64,000 nucleotides of DNA, taken from contig NZ_SBJL01000001.1 in NCBI RefSeq assembly GCF_004634425.1, positions 779,001 to 843,000 of the forward strand. The letters are read 5' to 3'. This document shows positions 8,150 through 16,587 of the stretch, one piece after another. The stretch is from Vitreimonas flagellata. GTDB lineage: Bacteria; Pseudomonadota; Alphaproteobacteria; Caulobacterales; Aquidulcibacteraceae. The notes beneath the pieces are model-generated. The model worked only from the letters and a program-made list of their open reading frames with translations. It ran no database searches and was not told where the DNA came from. Position 1 is the stretch's first letter. The number at the start of each line of letters is the position of its first letter. The position numbers and the translations under genes were made by a program.

Positions 8150-9118
8150 TTAGAGGATCGCGACGCCCTGCAGCGAGCGGTTGGCCGTGCCCATGTTGCA
8201 GGCGATCATCATGATCTGCACGTCAGCATCTTGGTTCATGCTGGCGCGCGTCCCACCGACGATCTCGATGTCGCGATCTTCGTGCACGTAGAAGTGCTGG
8301 TACTCGAAGTTCTGCGCGTACATCGTATTTGCCGGGCAATTCCCGCCCTGGCCGCCGTCGAGATAGAACGGCGAGCCGTGGAACTCGAGCGACACCCAGC
8401 CTGCATTGACCTTCTTGTCGCTCTCGCTCGTCAGACGCTGAATTTCCAACATCGAGTTCGAGTAAAGCTCGTACCAGTTGTTGTCGCTGAAATAGCAATC
8501 CGGCGACTCGTTGTTGCGCGTGCACAGAATGCGCATGTGGTTCATCGCCTGCTTGACGTTGTCCTTGGTCACCGTGGCGCCAAGGTAGGTCGAGGCGTCG
8601 AAGTACTGGTTTTGCCAGAACGTGTTCGACGCGGCGATGCCGCCGATCGTGCCCGAGCTCGGCGAGGTCGAAGTCAGCAGCTGCAGGCCGCCGATCTCCT
8701 TGCCCGCATTGCCCGTGCCGTCGGAATAGACGGCCGCACCCATGCCGTTGGTGAAGCCGCGCTCGGCGTTCTTCACTTTCGACGTGGCCAGCTTGATCAA
8801 GCCCGCCTCGCCGCTGTTCTTCACACGCTCTTCGCCGGTCATGACGATCGGCAGCGCGCCGAACTTCCAATCGAACACAGCGCCGTCGATGAAGTCGAAC
8901 GGCGTCGTGTTGAGCACTTCCGTGCCCGAGTACCATTGGAGCGAGCCGACTGCGTACTCGAGGGGCACCAGGATGTCGCGACCGGAGTCGAACTTCATGT
9001 TCCCGCGCTTACGCAGCTGGTTATAGAACGCGATGTTGTCGCTGACGTTGTCGTACGTCTTCTTCAGCCGGCGGCGGAGCGTCGTCGCCACCAGCTGGCC
9101 CACATTAATTGCGGCCAT
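8150..9118 (-). CDS. Major capsid protein
   Basis: A 322-residue protein with GAGGA upstream of the ATG. It starts MAAINVGQLVATTLRRRLKK and contains AVGSLQWYSGTEVLNTTP (about residues 56-73), IVMTGEERVKNSGEAGLI, and a segment with AAVYSDGTGNAGKEIGGLQ (about 128-147), all typical of a broadly distributed phage major capsid family with an HK97-type fold. The C-terminal part carries SLEFHGSPFYLDGG and ends MIACNMGTANRSLQGVAIL. It is flanked upstream by the scaffold-like gene and downstream by a decoration-type gene, the usual capsid module. The short N-terminal region suggests no cleaved scaffold domain, consistent with a separate scaffold gene. Confidence 0.9.
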   Translation of the reverse strand: MAAINVGQLVATTLRRRLKKTYDNVSDNIAFYNQLRKRGNMKFDSGRDILVPLEYAVGSLQWYSGTEVLNTTPFDFIDGAVFDWKFGALPIVMTGEERVKNSGEAGLIKLATSKVKNAERGFTNGMGAAVYSDGTGNAGKEIGGLQLLTSTSPSSGTIGGIAASNTFWQNQYFDASTYLGATVTKDNVKQAMNHMRILCTRNNESPDCYFSDNNWYELYSNSMLEIQRLTSESDKKVNAGWVSLEFHGSPFYLDGGQGGNCPANTMYAQNFEYQHFYVHEDRDIEIVGGTRASMNQDADVQIMMIACNMGTANRSLQGVAIL

Positions 9119-9127
9119 GACTGTCCT

Positions 9128-10393
9128 CTATTGCTGGAGCTCGGCGAGCGAGGCGCGAACGTCCTCGTCCACCGAAATGCCGTTGGTTTTGCTCTTGCCG
9201 TCACCACCGCCCGCAAGGGGCGAAGTGCGGCGGGGGCTAACGCCGGCAGCCCTGGCGCGATCTCCTGCAGCCTTGCGCTGAGCTTGTTGCGTGCGCTGGC
9301 TGAGAGTCGGGTGTAGCTGGCAGGCCTTTTCGAACGCCTCCTCGAACGTGCGCGCCATCGGTGGATCGGACGTGAGGCAAGAACGCATCAAGCGCTTCAC
9401 CTCTGGGTCGATCACCATGGCGCCCGTCGCGGGGTCGTTGACGAAAGCTGCAGGCACTTTGGTCTGCATGCTCCGTTCGAATTGCTGGTATTGCGCAGCG
9501 AGCTCGGCCTTCCGGGCCGCGCGCGCGCTTTCTTGTTGCTGCTTGGTGTGGCCCTCGAGCTGCTCGAGGCGCGTACGTAGTTGCGTGATCTCTTGGTTCG
9601 CCGGCGGTGCGCCGCCCCCACCGGGTTGCGGCGCCGGCATGCCCTTCACGAGCTCGTGCAGCGGCACGCCGTAATATTGCTCGGCCAGCCATTGCAACGG
9701 CTTCAGCGACGGCTTTTCGTTGCCGCTGTCGGTGTGCAGCCATTCCTCGACCTTCACCAGATTGGTGACGAAACCCTGCACCGATTGCGATGCGCCGCTC
9801 TCCTTCAGGTGCGCCGAGACGCTCGCGAGCGCCTCCTCAACCGGCGCCCAGGCCTTCGCCACCGTCACCGCCGGCTGATAGGCCTTCATGAACGCGCTCT
9901 CGCGCTGATAAAGCTGCTCGAGCAGCCAAGGCTGCAGCGTCGCTTCCGCGCCCGCCGGCGGCTTCAGCCAGCCCGGGCGCCAATTGTCCGGCATGCGGCC
10001 AGGCTGACGCGCTTGCGGATCCTGCTGCTGCTGCGGGTTCGGTTGTTGCTGCTGGCGCTGGGGATCCTGCTGCTGCGCGTTCGGCTTCGGCTGCTGCTGT
10101 TGTTGATCGCCTTGCCCGCGCTGTTGTTTGGCGAAGCGGCCGGACTCATCACGCACGCGATCGCGCTGCTGCTGATCGGCGCGCGCCTGGTCGCCCTGCC
10201 CGTCATCACCGGCCAGGATGTCGTCCATGGCGCCGCGAACATCGTCGTCGATCGACGTCTGATCATCGACCTCGTCGTCGTTGCCGCCACCGCCTCCAGC
10301 GCCGTCGCCGGCGTCCGTGAAGGCAAAGCACTGGCCCATATACGCGGGCAATGCGGCGATGCTGTTCAGCAGGTCGAGTTTACGCAGCTTCAT
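9128..10393 (-). CDS. Probable capsid scaffolding protein
   Basis: A 421-residue, highly charged, low-complexity protein directly upstream of the major capsid gene (nine-base gap). Residues 25-75 are acidic and Gly/Asp-rich; residues 80-150 are a Gln/Pro/Arg-rich stretch with runs of Q; residues 160-250 are helical; residues 280-330 form a predicted coiled coil (QLRTRLEQLEGHTKQQQESA); the C-terminus is basic. Disordered acidic N-terminus plus coiled coil plus basic C-terminus is the common plan of phage scaffolding proteins, which guide procapsid assembly and leave the head afterwards. The assignment rests on position and composition. Confidence 0.7.
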   Translation of the reverse strand: MKLRKLDLLNSIAALPAYMGQCFAFTDAGDGAGGGGGNDDEVDDQTSIDDDVRGAMDDILAGDDGQGDQARADQQQRDRVRDESGRFAKQQRGQGDQQQQQPKPNAQQQDPQRQQQQPNPQQQQDPQARQPGRMPDNWRPGWLKPPAGAEATLQPWLLEQLYQRESAFMKAYQPAVTVAKAWAPVEEALASVSAHLKESGASQSVQGFVTNLVKVEEWLHTDSGNEKPSLKPLQWLAEQYYGVPLHELVKGMPAPQPGGGGAPPANQEITQLRTRLEQLEGHTKQQQESARAARKAELAAQYQQFERSMQTKVPAAFVNDPATGAMVIDPEVKRLMRSCLTSDPPMARTFEEAFEKACQLHPTLSQRTQQAQRKAAGDRARAAGVSPRRTSPLAGGGDGKSKTNGISVDEDVRASLAELQQ

Positions 10394-10736
10394 CGGCTGT
10401 CATGCCCTTCTGTTCCATAAATTGCACGGTCTCGGCGACGTCGCGCTCGAGCTCGCGTGTGTTTGAGTAGATGTGCTCGCGCGGCTTATCCTGCGGGCGC
10501 TCGTCGCCCACTTCGATCAGGCCGTGATCGCGTGTCGCCTGACGAAAACGACGCTTGCTGTCGAAGCGTGTAAGCGCGCCATGGTGGAAAACGCCGTTGA
10601 TGCCGCCAAGCTGGTCGCGGATGACGTGCGGCGCCGGTAGATCCGAGCGCGGCCACGGCTCATCGCGACAATTGCTGGGCACGCGGCCGACCTGGTGCAG
10701 ATCGCCGCAATGCTTGCAGAGCTTAAAGCGCGCCAT
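10380..10736 (-). CDS. Small zinc-ribbon-like phage protein, 118 aa
   Basis: Starts at the ATG at 10736, which overlaps the stop of a 28-codon frame (TGATG), rather than at a far upstream codon in the same frame. The N-terminus, MARFKLCKHCGDLHQVGRVPSNC, carries CxxC at residues 7-10, a His at 14 and a further Cys at 23, so a small metal site is possible. The middle has HVIRDQLGGINGVFHHGAL, and the C-terminus is helical. The last 14 bases overlap the start of the scaffold gene. Proteins of this look are frequent between portal and scaffold genes of phages; the role is unknown. Confidence 0.65.
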   Translation of the reverse strand: MARFKLCKHCGDLHQVGRVPSNCRDEPWPRSDLPAPHVIRDQLGGINGVFHHGALTRFDSKRRFRQATRDHGLIEVGDERPQDKPREHIYSNTRELERDVAETVQFMEQKGMTADEAA

Positions 10737-10822
10737 CAAAGCCAGCCCACCGCCGCCAGAAACAGCACCCACACGGCAAGGCCCAGCACCATGCCAATCA
10801 GCACACCGCAGCCGGACTTCAA
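10736..10822 (-). CDS. 28-residue single-span membrane peptide (candidate)
   Basis: A tiny frame starting at TTG (10822-10820) that overlaps the upstream stop (TTGA) and whose own stop overlaps the next ATG (TGATG). The product is LKSGCGVLIG followed by a hydrophobic run (about residues 7-28), enough for one membrane span. The precise overlap at both ends suits a translated, coupled gene, and it fills what would otherwise be an unexplained 80-base gap in a fully packed operon. There is no independent ribosome site. It could be a small lysis-helper or membrane-anchoring peptide, or chance. Confidence 0.4.
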   Translation of the reverse strand: MKSGCGVLIGMVLGLAVWVLFLAAVGWL

Positions 10823-11205
10823 TTGAAGCCCCCACCGCGACCACGCTGCGGCGTGTCGTCCTCGATCTCGTATTCCTCGTCGTCCTCGAGCGCGTCGGCG
10901 AACTTGTCGCCGCCCGAGGCCTCCCAGTACTTCTCGAAATGCAGCTGCGCCTCATCGAGCGCGCCGGCGGTTTGCTTGCGGCGTAGACGGCGCTTTTTCA
11001 GCACGTCGTTGATGCGCTTCTTCGAGAAGCCGTCGGCCTCGGCCGCGTTCAACGCCTCTTTCACCTGCGTGCCGAGCTCGGCTTGCTGCAGCTTCAGCGC
11101 ATCGATCGTGTCGATGTGGCGCTTCAGCTTCTGCTTGTCGGCCTTCGTGAACTTGTGCGGATCCTTCGCCGTCGGCGGCCCGCGGCCTTCCTTCTCGTCG
11201 CTCAT
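10819..11205 (-). CDS. Charged coiled-coil phage protein, GapR/DUF2312-like layout
   Basis: I place the start at the ATG at 11205 (MSDEKEGRG), since AGGGAG lies seven bases before it; the ATG six bases further upstream has almost no spacing. The 128-residue product has a basic coiled coil (residues 15-75: KQKLKRHIDTIDALKLQQAE), then AAEADGFSKKRINDVLKKRR, and an acidic tail. The pattern coiled coil plus AxxxGF.kk.i..v.k.R recalls the DUF2312/GapR family of alphaproteobacterial DNA-binding proteins, but this is only a resemblance of layout. It lies between portal and the small zinc-ribbon gene. Confidence 0.55.
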   Translation of the reverse strand: MSDEKEGRGPPTAKDPHKFTKADKQKLKRHIDTIDALKLQQAELGTQVKEALNAAEADGFSKKRINDVLKKRRLRRKQTAGALDEAQLHFEKYWEASGGDKFADALEDDEEYEIEDDTPQRGRGGGFN

Positions 11206-11216
11206 GTGCATGCTCC

Positions 11217-13277
11217 CTACGCGATCGCTTCAGCCATCTCGTCACGCTCGGCCGCCTCGGCCATGCCGTTGACGCGGTCCATGCGGAGCTCCGCCAAGCG
11301 AAACTGCGTATCGACCTGGAATTCCTGCTGCTCCTGCTGACGATCGGCGGCGCGCTCGGCGCGCTCGGCTTTGCGATCCTCCGCGTCCAGCATCAGCTCG
11401 GCCTGGTCGCGCTTGGCCTTGCGCTCCACCTCGGCCATCTTCGGATCCGGCGGCGGGCCCTGTTTGGCCATCTGCTCGCGACGCTGCTCTGCAGCTTTGC
11501 CTGCAGCTTCGACGGCCTGCTCGATCGTTTCCTCGATCTGATCGGCCTCCTTGAAGCCGCGCACGCCGAGCATCATCATCTCGCCGGCGAGCTTTGCGCC
11601 CTCAGCGCCCTGCTGCACGAGCGGCACGAGCTCCTTCAGCATCGCGCCCATGCCCTGCAGGAATTGCGTTCGCCACTGGCGCTCGGCCATCTCGTCAGGC
11701 TCGAGCGTGGAGTCGGGCTCGACCTTGATCGAGAAATTGCGCCGCATGTCCTGCTTCAACATCTGGCCGACCTGGGCCAGCAGCATCTGCGGGTTCATGC
11801 CCTTGGGCACATACTTGGCGAGCACTTCCTGATCGATGCCGGCCATCTCGAGCAGCGTCTCGAACTGAAACACCTCGGCCATGATCTCGGCCTTGATGTT
11901 GAAGATCTCGCCGGCGAAGCGCTGCACGTCGTTCTGCTGACGACGCACGCGGCCCGAGCCCCAGCGCGCTTTAATTTTCTGCGCGCCCAGCGTCTCGTTC
12001 GGGTCGGACGCGCCGCGCATGACGTCGGCGATGCCCGACATCTCGTACATGTTGTTCTTGGCGATCGTCAGCGCGTTGTAGAGCTCGCGCAGCACCTCGA
12101 TCACCTTCTCGACCGGATACCACTCGATCTGCCCTTTCGTGCCGCCGCTTTCACCGTGCATCGCCCAATCGTCGACGGCGATCATCTCGCCCTCGCCGGT
12201 TTTGAGCAGCTTGCCGATGTCCTTGTTCTCGCGGGCGTAGAGGCCGGCGACTTTGAGCGCGCGCTGCATCTTGGCGATGCGGCCCGTCAGCTCGTTCATC
12301 TCGAGCGCCTGGTCCTGATACTGCAGGTAGTCAGGCTGCGGCAGCGTCGATTCCGACGTCGTCGATCCCGTCAACGGCCGCGGCGTCGGGAAGAAGTCGC
12401 GCAAGCGATAAGGCGCGGGCCTCTTCTCGATGATCGCGTTCTGGCCCGAGCCAGGCGCCAGGAACAGCACCTGGCCCTCGTCGCGATCCCAGATCTCCCA
12501 CACCACAGCGCGCGGCTCGCGTGACGCCGGGCCCGAGCCCGACGTGTCGTCGCGCATCTGGCGCTCGCGCTTGTTGTCCATCACCACGTTGGTGAAGGCC
12601 TCGCCAAACCGCTGCTTGCCCTTCTTCTTCGTGAAGTAGTGCCGGCGCGCCTTCCACCAGACCTCGTCCTCGGTGCGCGCTACGTTGGTCAGGTAATCGT
12701 CCCAACGCACGTAATCGGTGATCGAGCGCTCGTACTCCAGCGCCTGGAACGTGATCGGCTCGCCCTTCTCGTCGACGGCCGGCTGGCCGTCCGCGCCGAT
12801 CTCCTGCTCGTCGTAGAGCGTCGGCTCGTAGATCTCCCAAACCACGCCCCAGCCTGGCAGCAGGCGATCGCGCACCGCTTGCTCGAGCGTGTGGTGAAAG
12901 TCCTGCTCGCTGCAGCTCACCTGCAGGCAGCGCTCCATCAGCATCGATGCGAGGCGGCCGACCGGATCGCGCTGGCGCCAACGCCGTGCGGCCACCGGCT
13001 TCGGCGTCTGCATGTAGACCGCCGGCAACAGCGTCTGCACGTTCGACCACAAGACGTTCATCTTGCGCTCGCGCGTCTTCTTCTTGCCGCCCGCGCCGCC
13101 TTCCTCGTTGGCGTGATACGCGCGCTCGACCTTGCGGCCACGCTCGACCCAGCTCTCGCGCTCCTTCAGCGCATGCTCGACCTCAGCACACCACCAGCGC
13201 GCCTCTCCGCCGGCCTCGTCACGCGAGGACTCATCCTCGGTGGCGTCAGATTCGATCGTCGTCGTCGTCTCGGCCAT
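11217..13277 (-). CDS. Phage portal protein
   Basis: A 686-residue protein in the classical position after the large terminase. Features include an acidic N-terminus, MNVLWSNVQTLLPAVYMQTPKPVA (about residues 72-95), the central LPGWGVVWEIYEP segment, and a long charged C-terminal helical region (residues 560-670, including AEVERKAKRDQAELMLDAED) of the kind that forms the portal barrel and crown. Size and order fit the large P22-like portals of short-tailed phages. The dodecameric portal is the DNA gate and docks the terminase and the tail adaptor. It overlaps the terminase gene by 32 bases. Confidence 0.85.
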   Translation of the reverse strand: MAETTTTIESDATEDESSRDEAGGEARWWCAEVEHALKERESWVERGRKVERAYHANEEGGAGGKKKTRERKMNVLWSNVQTLLPAVYMQTPKPVAARRWRQRDPVGRLASMLMERCLQVSCSEQDFHHTLEQAVRDRLLPGWGVVWEIYEPTLYDEQEIGADGQPAVDEKGEPITFQALEYERSITDYVRWDDYLTNVARTEDEVWWKARRHYFTKKKGKQRFGEAFTNVVMDNKRERQMRDDTSGSGPASREPRAVVWEIWDRDEGQVLFLAPGSGQNAIIEKRPAPYRLRDFFPTPRPLTGSTTSESTLPQPDYLQYQDQALEMNELTGRIAKMQRALKVAGLYARENKDIGKLLKTGEGEMIAVDDWAMHGESGGTKGQIEWYPVEKVIEVLRELYNALTIAKNNMYEMSGIADVMRGASDPNETLGAQKIKARWGSGRVRRQQNDVQRFAGEIFNIKAEIMAEVFQFETLLEMAGIDQEVLAKYVPKGMNPQMLLAQVGQMLKQDMRRNFSIKVEPDSTLEPDEMAERQWRTQFLQGMGAMLKELVPLVQQGAEGAKLAGEMMMLGVRGFKEADQIEETIEQAVEAAGKAAEQRREQMAKQGPPPDPKMAEVERKAKRDQAELMLDAEDRKAERAERAADRQQEQQEFQVDTQFRLAELRMDRVNGMAEAAERDEMAEAIA

Positions 13278-14856
13278 CGAGCTCCGCCAGAATGTCGTCC
13301 AAAGTGAGCGAGCTCGTTTCGCCGACGGCCAACTGGCCCGCGAGCTGCTCGACTGGAATTTCCTTCACCCACGGCCGGCTCATGCAGGCGTAGCGACAAT
13401 CGTCGCCGGCGTGATCTTCGCCGTCGGTGTCGAGATCTTCCGCATTGTTCGGATCGTGCTGCAGCGCAGGCACGGTGCGGATGAAGTCGATGCAGGTCTC
13501 GAACACGATCAGCATCGGGTGCTCGTCATCGACACCATCGATGCGATTGCGCATCTGATCCCAACCGCCCATCGCGCCACGACGCGCCACGCGGGTGTTG
13601 TCGGCACGCCTGAACGACACGCCCTTGCCATGCATGGTCTTGGCGATCGACGGCCCTGTCACACGTCGAAAGATCGACGGGTCGGCCACCGAGTAGGCGA
13701 TCTGCTCGCCCTCGCTTCTGGCGACGATGCCAGGCACCCACGAACCATCTTCGTCGCGAAAGCCGCTGCAGACCTGCTCGGCCGTGCGCTCGATGCCGCG
13801 ATTAGCTTCGCCTTCCTTGACGCCGTACCACTCGCGATAGCGCACCAGGCCGCCGCGCGGGATCACCAAGCGTCGCCCACTCACGCTCTCAAACGCGGTG
13901 TCCTCGCTCGCCACCGCCCACCAGCCGCACGAGAACGGCGTCGCGTAACCCCAGTCGAAACTGCGAAAGCGAAGCCAGTGCTCCGGGATCTTGAACGGCC
14001 GCGCGACGTTGCGCTCTGTCTTCCAGCGCGAGAAGAACGCGCCTTCGATGATGTTCCAATCGCCGAGCAGCCAGGCGCGCACCAGCTGCTCTGAGCCCGA
14101 CATGTAGAGGCCGGCGACATAACCCGGGTCGCTCTGCAGCAGCTTTGGATTGTCGTCGAGCCGCGCAGGGATGAACACCTGCGAGCGCGAGACCTTTTCC
14201 TTCGTGAACGGATTGGTGAACTCGTAGGTCACCACCCGCCAAGCGCCCTTGTCGATGTAGCGCTGCTTCACCCACGAGTGCCCGGGCCCACCCGGATTGC
14301 ACGTCGCGCGAAAGCCCACCGGCACGCCGTACTTCGATCGAAGCGTGGCCTTGAGCTTGTCCACGGGCTTCGGATCCGGGAACTGCGTCAGCTCCTCGAC
14401 GTACACCCGCGTGTATTGGTGGCCCTGGTAATTCTTCGCGTGCTCGTCGCGATCGAGATACCGAAACCTGAGGATCGCACCCGACGGGAATCGGAAGTGC
14501 GTGCCCTTTTCTTTCCACTTCGCGCCCAGCGGCTCGAACAGCAGCTTGGCTTCCTCGATCGTGTCTTCGAGGTCGACCTGGTGGCGGCGGATGAAGAGCC
14601 CGCGGGCCTTCGCTCCGTACCTGCCCTCGTGCTCGAGCCAATCGAGCAGCGAGCCGAACGTCTTGCCGCCACCGCGCGCGCCACCGTAGCAGACGTCGAA
14701 GTGCGGACACAGCACGTAGGCGGCCTGTGGGCCCGCCTGCGGCGCGATGATCTCAACGGGCCTATCGCCGCCGTACGCGACCTTCCTGCGCTCTCCTGGC
14801 CGCCCACGCGGCTGCGGCAGGCCTGGCGCTGGGCGGGGCGCGGGCTTCAGCCGCAC
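13246..14856 (-). CDS. terL: Terminase large subunit (ATPase-nuclease)
   Basis: Begins at GTG (14856), three bases after the stop of the small terminase gene. The 536-residue protein has a Walker A at residues 58-66 (GGARGGGKT), Walker B around residue 150 (RVYVEELTQF), and the nuclease-domain motif FDWGYATP near residue 297, whose Asp is a metal ligand in the RNase H-like nuclease fold. It cuts concatemeric phage DNA and pumps it through the portal. The C-terminal 11 codons overlap the portal start. No truncation or missing catalytic residue is seen. Confidence 0.92.
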   Translation of the reverse strand: MRLKPAPRPAPGLPQPRGRPGERRKVAYGGDRPVEIIAPQAGPQAAYVLCPHFDVCYGGARGGGKTFGSLLDWLEHEGRYGAKARGLFIRRHQVDLEDTIEEAKLLFEPLGAKWKEKGTHFRFPSGAILRFRYLDRDEHAKNYQGHQYTRVYVEELTQFPDPKPVDKLKATLRSKYGVPVGFRATCNPGGPGHSWVKQRYIDKGAWRVVTYEFTNPFTKEKVSRSQVFIPARLDDNPKLLQSDPGYVAGLYMSGSEQLVRAWLLGDWNIIEGAFFSRWKTERNVARPFKIPEHWLRFRSFDWGYATPFSCGWWAVASEDTAFESVSGRRLVIPRGGLVRYREWYGVKEGEANRGIERTAEQVCSGFRDEDGSWVPGIVARSEGEQIAYSVADPSIFRRVTGPSIAKTMHGKGVSFRRADNTRVARRGAMGGWDQMRNRIDGVDDEHPMLIVFETCIDFIRTVPALQHDPNNAEDLDTDGEDHAGDDCRYACMSRPWVKEIPVEQLAGQLAVGETSSLTLDDILAELDGRDDDDDRI

Positions 14857-14859
14857 GCG

Positions 14860-15342
14860 CTAGCTCGCCTTCGGGGGCGCCGCCTGCGGGTATTGCTTGG
14901 CCCACTCCTCAGCCGTCAGCGGCGCGCTCGAGTACACCCGATGCACGTGGTCGTGCTCGTTGTCGCTCTGGTCGACCCAATTGCCCGAGATCTTGGCCAG
15001 CCGCTCGATCGTCATGCTGGCCGCGTTGAAAGCCTTGTTCGCGAGCGCCTGGCGCAGCACCTCTTTGCCCTGCTTCAGCAGCCAATCGAGGTCGACGCCG
15101 TGCTCCTCGGCCGCGTGCTGGCGCACCATGTCCTGCAGCTCGGCGAGACGCGCGGCGACACTAGCATTCCCTAGCAAGCGCGCCACGGACGCGTCGGCGG
15201 CCTCGGGCGTCTTGGTCTTGGGGTAGGCCGCCATGTAGGCGTCGCGGTGCGTGTGGCCGTGCGCGATCGCCTGCACCACCGCTTCGTGGCGCGCGTTCTT
15301 CAGCGCGCCGTCGTCATGCTGCGGCTTGTGGATTGTGCTCAC
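14860..15342 (-). CDS. Terminase small subunit-like protein
   Basis: Starts at GTG overlapping the upstream stop (GTGA, 15339-15342). The 160-residue protein has a helix-turn-helix-type N-terminus (VVQAIAHGHTHRDAYMAAYP, then SVARLLGNASVAARLAEL, about residues 20-70), the layout of small terminases that recognise viral DNA. A central helix (LDWLLKQGKEVLRQALAN) probably forms the oligomer ring, followed by SMTIERLAKISGNWVDQ and a C-terminal tail. It sits directly before terL, the standard pair. Function is inferred by layout and position. Confidence 0.8.
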   Translation of the reverse strand: MSTIHKPQHDDGALKNARHEAVVQAIAHGHTHRDAYMAAYPKTKTPEAADASVARLLGNASVAARLAELQDMVRQHAAEEHGVDLDWLLKQGKEVLRQALANKAFNAASMTIERLAKISGNWVDQSDNEHDHVHRVYSSAPLTAEEWAKQYPQAAPPKAS

Positions 15343-15785
15343 GGCTCACCCGACCGCAGCCGCTCGAGCGCGTCGACGTTGTTTTGCTGGTCGCGGGCCA
15401 TCGAGCCCGCCGCCACGCCGCTCACCGTGGCCTCAGTGCCGATGCGCAGCCAAACTAGGCCACCCATCAGCGTCAACACGACGCCCAGCACAAAGCCCGA
15501 AAAACCGAACATCCACCCGGCCTTATGGAAGCCATGGGCGTGGGCCGCGCGCTCGCGGTGGACGATATCTGCATTGAGGCGCTGCAATTCGTCCACCCGC
15601 TGCGCGTCGATAGCTTCCAGCGACTTGCGCACCGCCAGGCGCTCGGCCTTCGCGCCCTTCTCGCAACCACGATCGTGCGCCTCGCGAAGCGCAGCCTCGA
15701 GCGCTGTGGATTTCAGCGTCACCACCTCGCCGTGCTGGCCGGCCTTGGGGTGTTGAACCGCCGGCAGCTGGGCCGGTTCGGTCAC
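15339..15785 (-). CDS. Membrane protein with N-terminal coiled coil
   Basis: A 148-residue protein with a helical charged domain (residues 25-80, rich in Arg/Glu/Ala), one strong membrane span at about residues 91-112 (WMFGFSGFVLGVVLTLMGG) and a short C-terminal region with LERLRSGEP. It overlaps both neighbours by four bases. A phage protein with coiled coil and one span could be a lysis accessory protein or a membrane-anchored packaging or superinfection factor; the orientation (span near the C-terminus, no N-terminal signal) does not match an i-spanin clearly. I do not assign a function. Confidence 0.55.
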   Translation of the reverse strand: MTEPAQLPAVQHPKAGQHGEVVTLKSTALEAALREAHDRGCEKGAKAERLAVRKSLEAIDAQRVDELQRLNADIVHRERAAHAHGFHKAGWMFGFSGFVLGVVLTLMGGLVWLRIGTEATVSGVAAGSMARDQQNNVDALERLRSGEP

Positions 15786-16183
15786 GGCGTGCGGTCCCCG
15801 GCCTGGCGATGCACGCGCGCCTCAGGATCCCACACTACGCCGTCAGCGACTTGCTCGGGTTCGCTGACCACCAGGCCGATATAGCGGCCCGTGGCGCCTT
15901 GCTGCTCCGCGAAAACGCCGCCGACCTCGACGGCCGCCGCCTGCTCGGGCGAGGCCTCGTCCTCTGGCAGCCGCGTGTACTGGCGTTTGCGCTCGATCTC
16001 GGCCTCGACCAAGGCGTCGAGGTTGCTCTTTTCCACGCGCTCACGCTCCTCGGCGGTAGCGACGGCGCGATTGAGCCTTTCCAGGCCCTCGTCGCGCTCC
16101 TTGCGCCGCGCCTCGGTTTGCGTCCGCGCACGCAGCCAGACCTCACGCTGCGCCTGCAGCGTGTCGACTTCGATATTTCCCAT
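15782..16183 (-). CDS. Coiled-coil phage protein of unknown function
   Basis: Start taken at the ATG at 16183 (MGNIEVDTLQAQ), because the frame upstream lacks protein-like composition. The 133-residue product has a long coiled coil (residues 8-75, rich in Arg/Glu), then an acidic linker with Pro/Glu, then a small C-terminal part (VGGVFAEQQGATGRYIGLVV). It overlaps the membrane-protein gene by four bases (ATGA). A 154-base stretch upstream (16184-16337) holds no gene and may contain a promoter, but I see no clear -35/-10 pair there. Confidence 0.6.
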   Translation of the reverse strand: MGNIEVDTLQAQREVWLRARTQTEARRKERDEGLERLNRAVATAEERERVEKSNLDALVEAEIERKRQYTRLPEDEASPEQAAAVEVGGVFAEQQGATGRYIGLVVSEPEQVADGVVWDPEARVHRQAGDRTP

Positions 16184-16337
16184 GTGGAAAAACCCCTGGT
16201 GGACTCGGCCCCACGCTGCCGACCTGGGGGCCGGGCTACGCGATTGGGTTGGGCGGGGGGACTTCACGCAGCCAGGGTGGGCGCGCGGGGCCGAACTGAT
16301 TTTGGGCGCACTTGAGTACGCTAGTGACCCGGGTAGC

Positions 16338-16583
16338 TTATTCGCTTGGAACGTCAACCGGTGCGATCGAGCCGAGCTTGGCGCCCACGCCGCGCACGAA
16401 CCGCCGGCCCCGGTAATCGGGCAGCCGCACCACCGCAAACACGTTCCCCTTGGGGTCCATGAAGCGGATCCACAGCTGCCCGTCACCATCGACGCTCGCG
16501 CCGACGTCGGCGGCCAGAAAGATCGGGTCGCCATTGGCGCCCGTGATCAGATCCACCGATTGGACGTCGACGCGCGTCATCAT
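16338..16583 (-). CDS. Small phage hypothetical protein, 81 aa
   Basis: The ATG at 16583 (MMTRVDVQSV) lies four bases after the upstream stop; the longer upstream frame is a read-through of the neighbouring gene. The product is beta-rich, with VDLITGANGDPIFLAADV and a Gly/Asp-rich turn (ASVDGDGQLWIRF), ending in APVDVPSE. No family is recognised. It follows the Acb2-like gene in the leftward unit. Confidence 0.5.
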   Translation of the reverse strand: MMTRVDVQSVDLITGANGDPIFLAADVGASVDGDGQLWIRFMDPKGNVFAVVRLPDYRGRRFVRGVGAKLGSIAPVDVPSE

Positions 16584-16587
16584 TGGG

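Noticed and set aside
8066-9316. 416-codon + strand frame over the capsid gene
   Set aside because: Antisense of the major capsid gene, which has clear family motifs; the frame is His/Arg/Val-rich shadow sequence.
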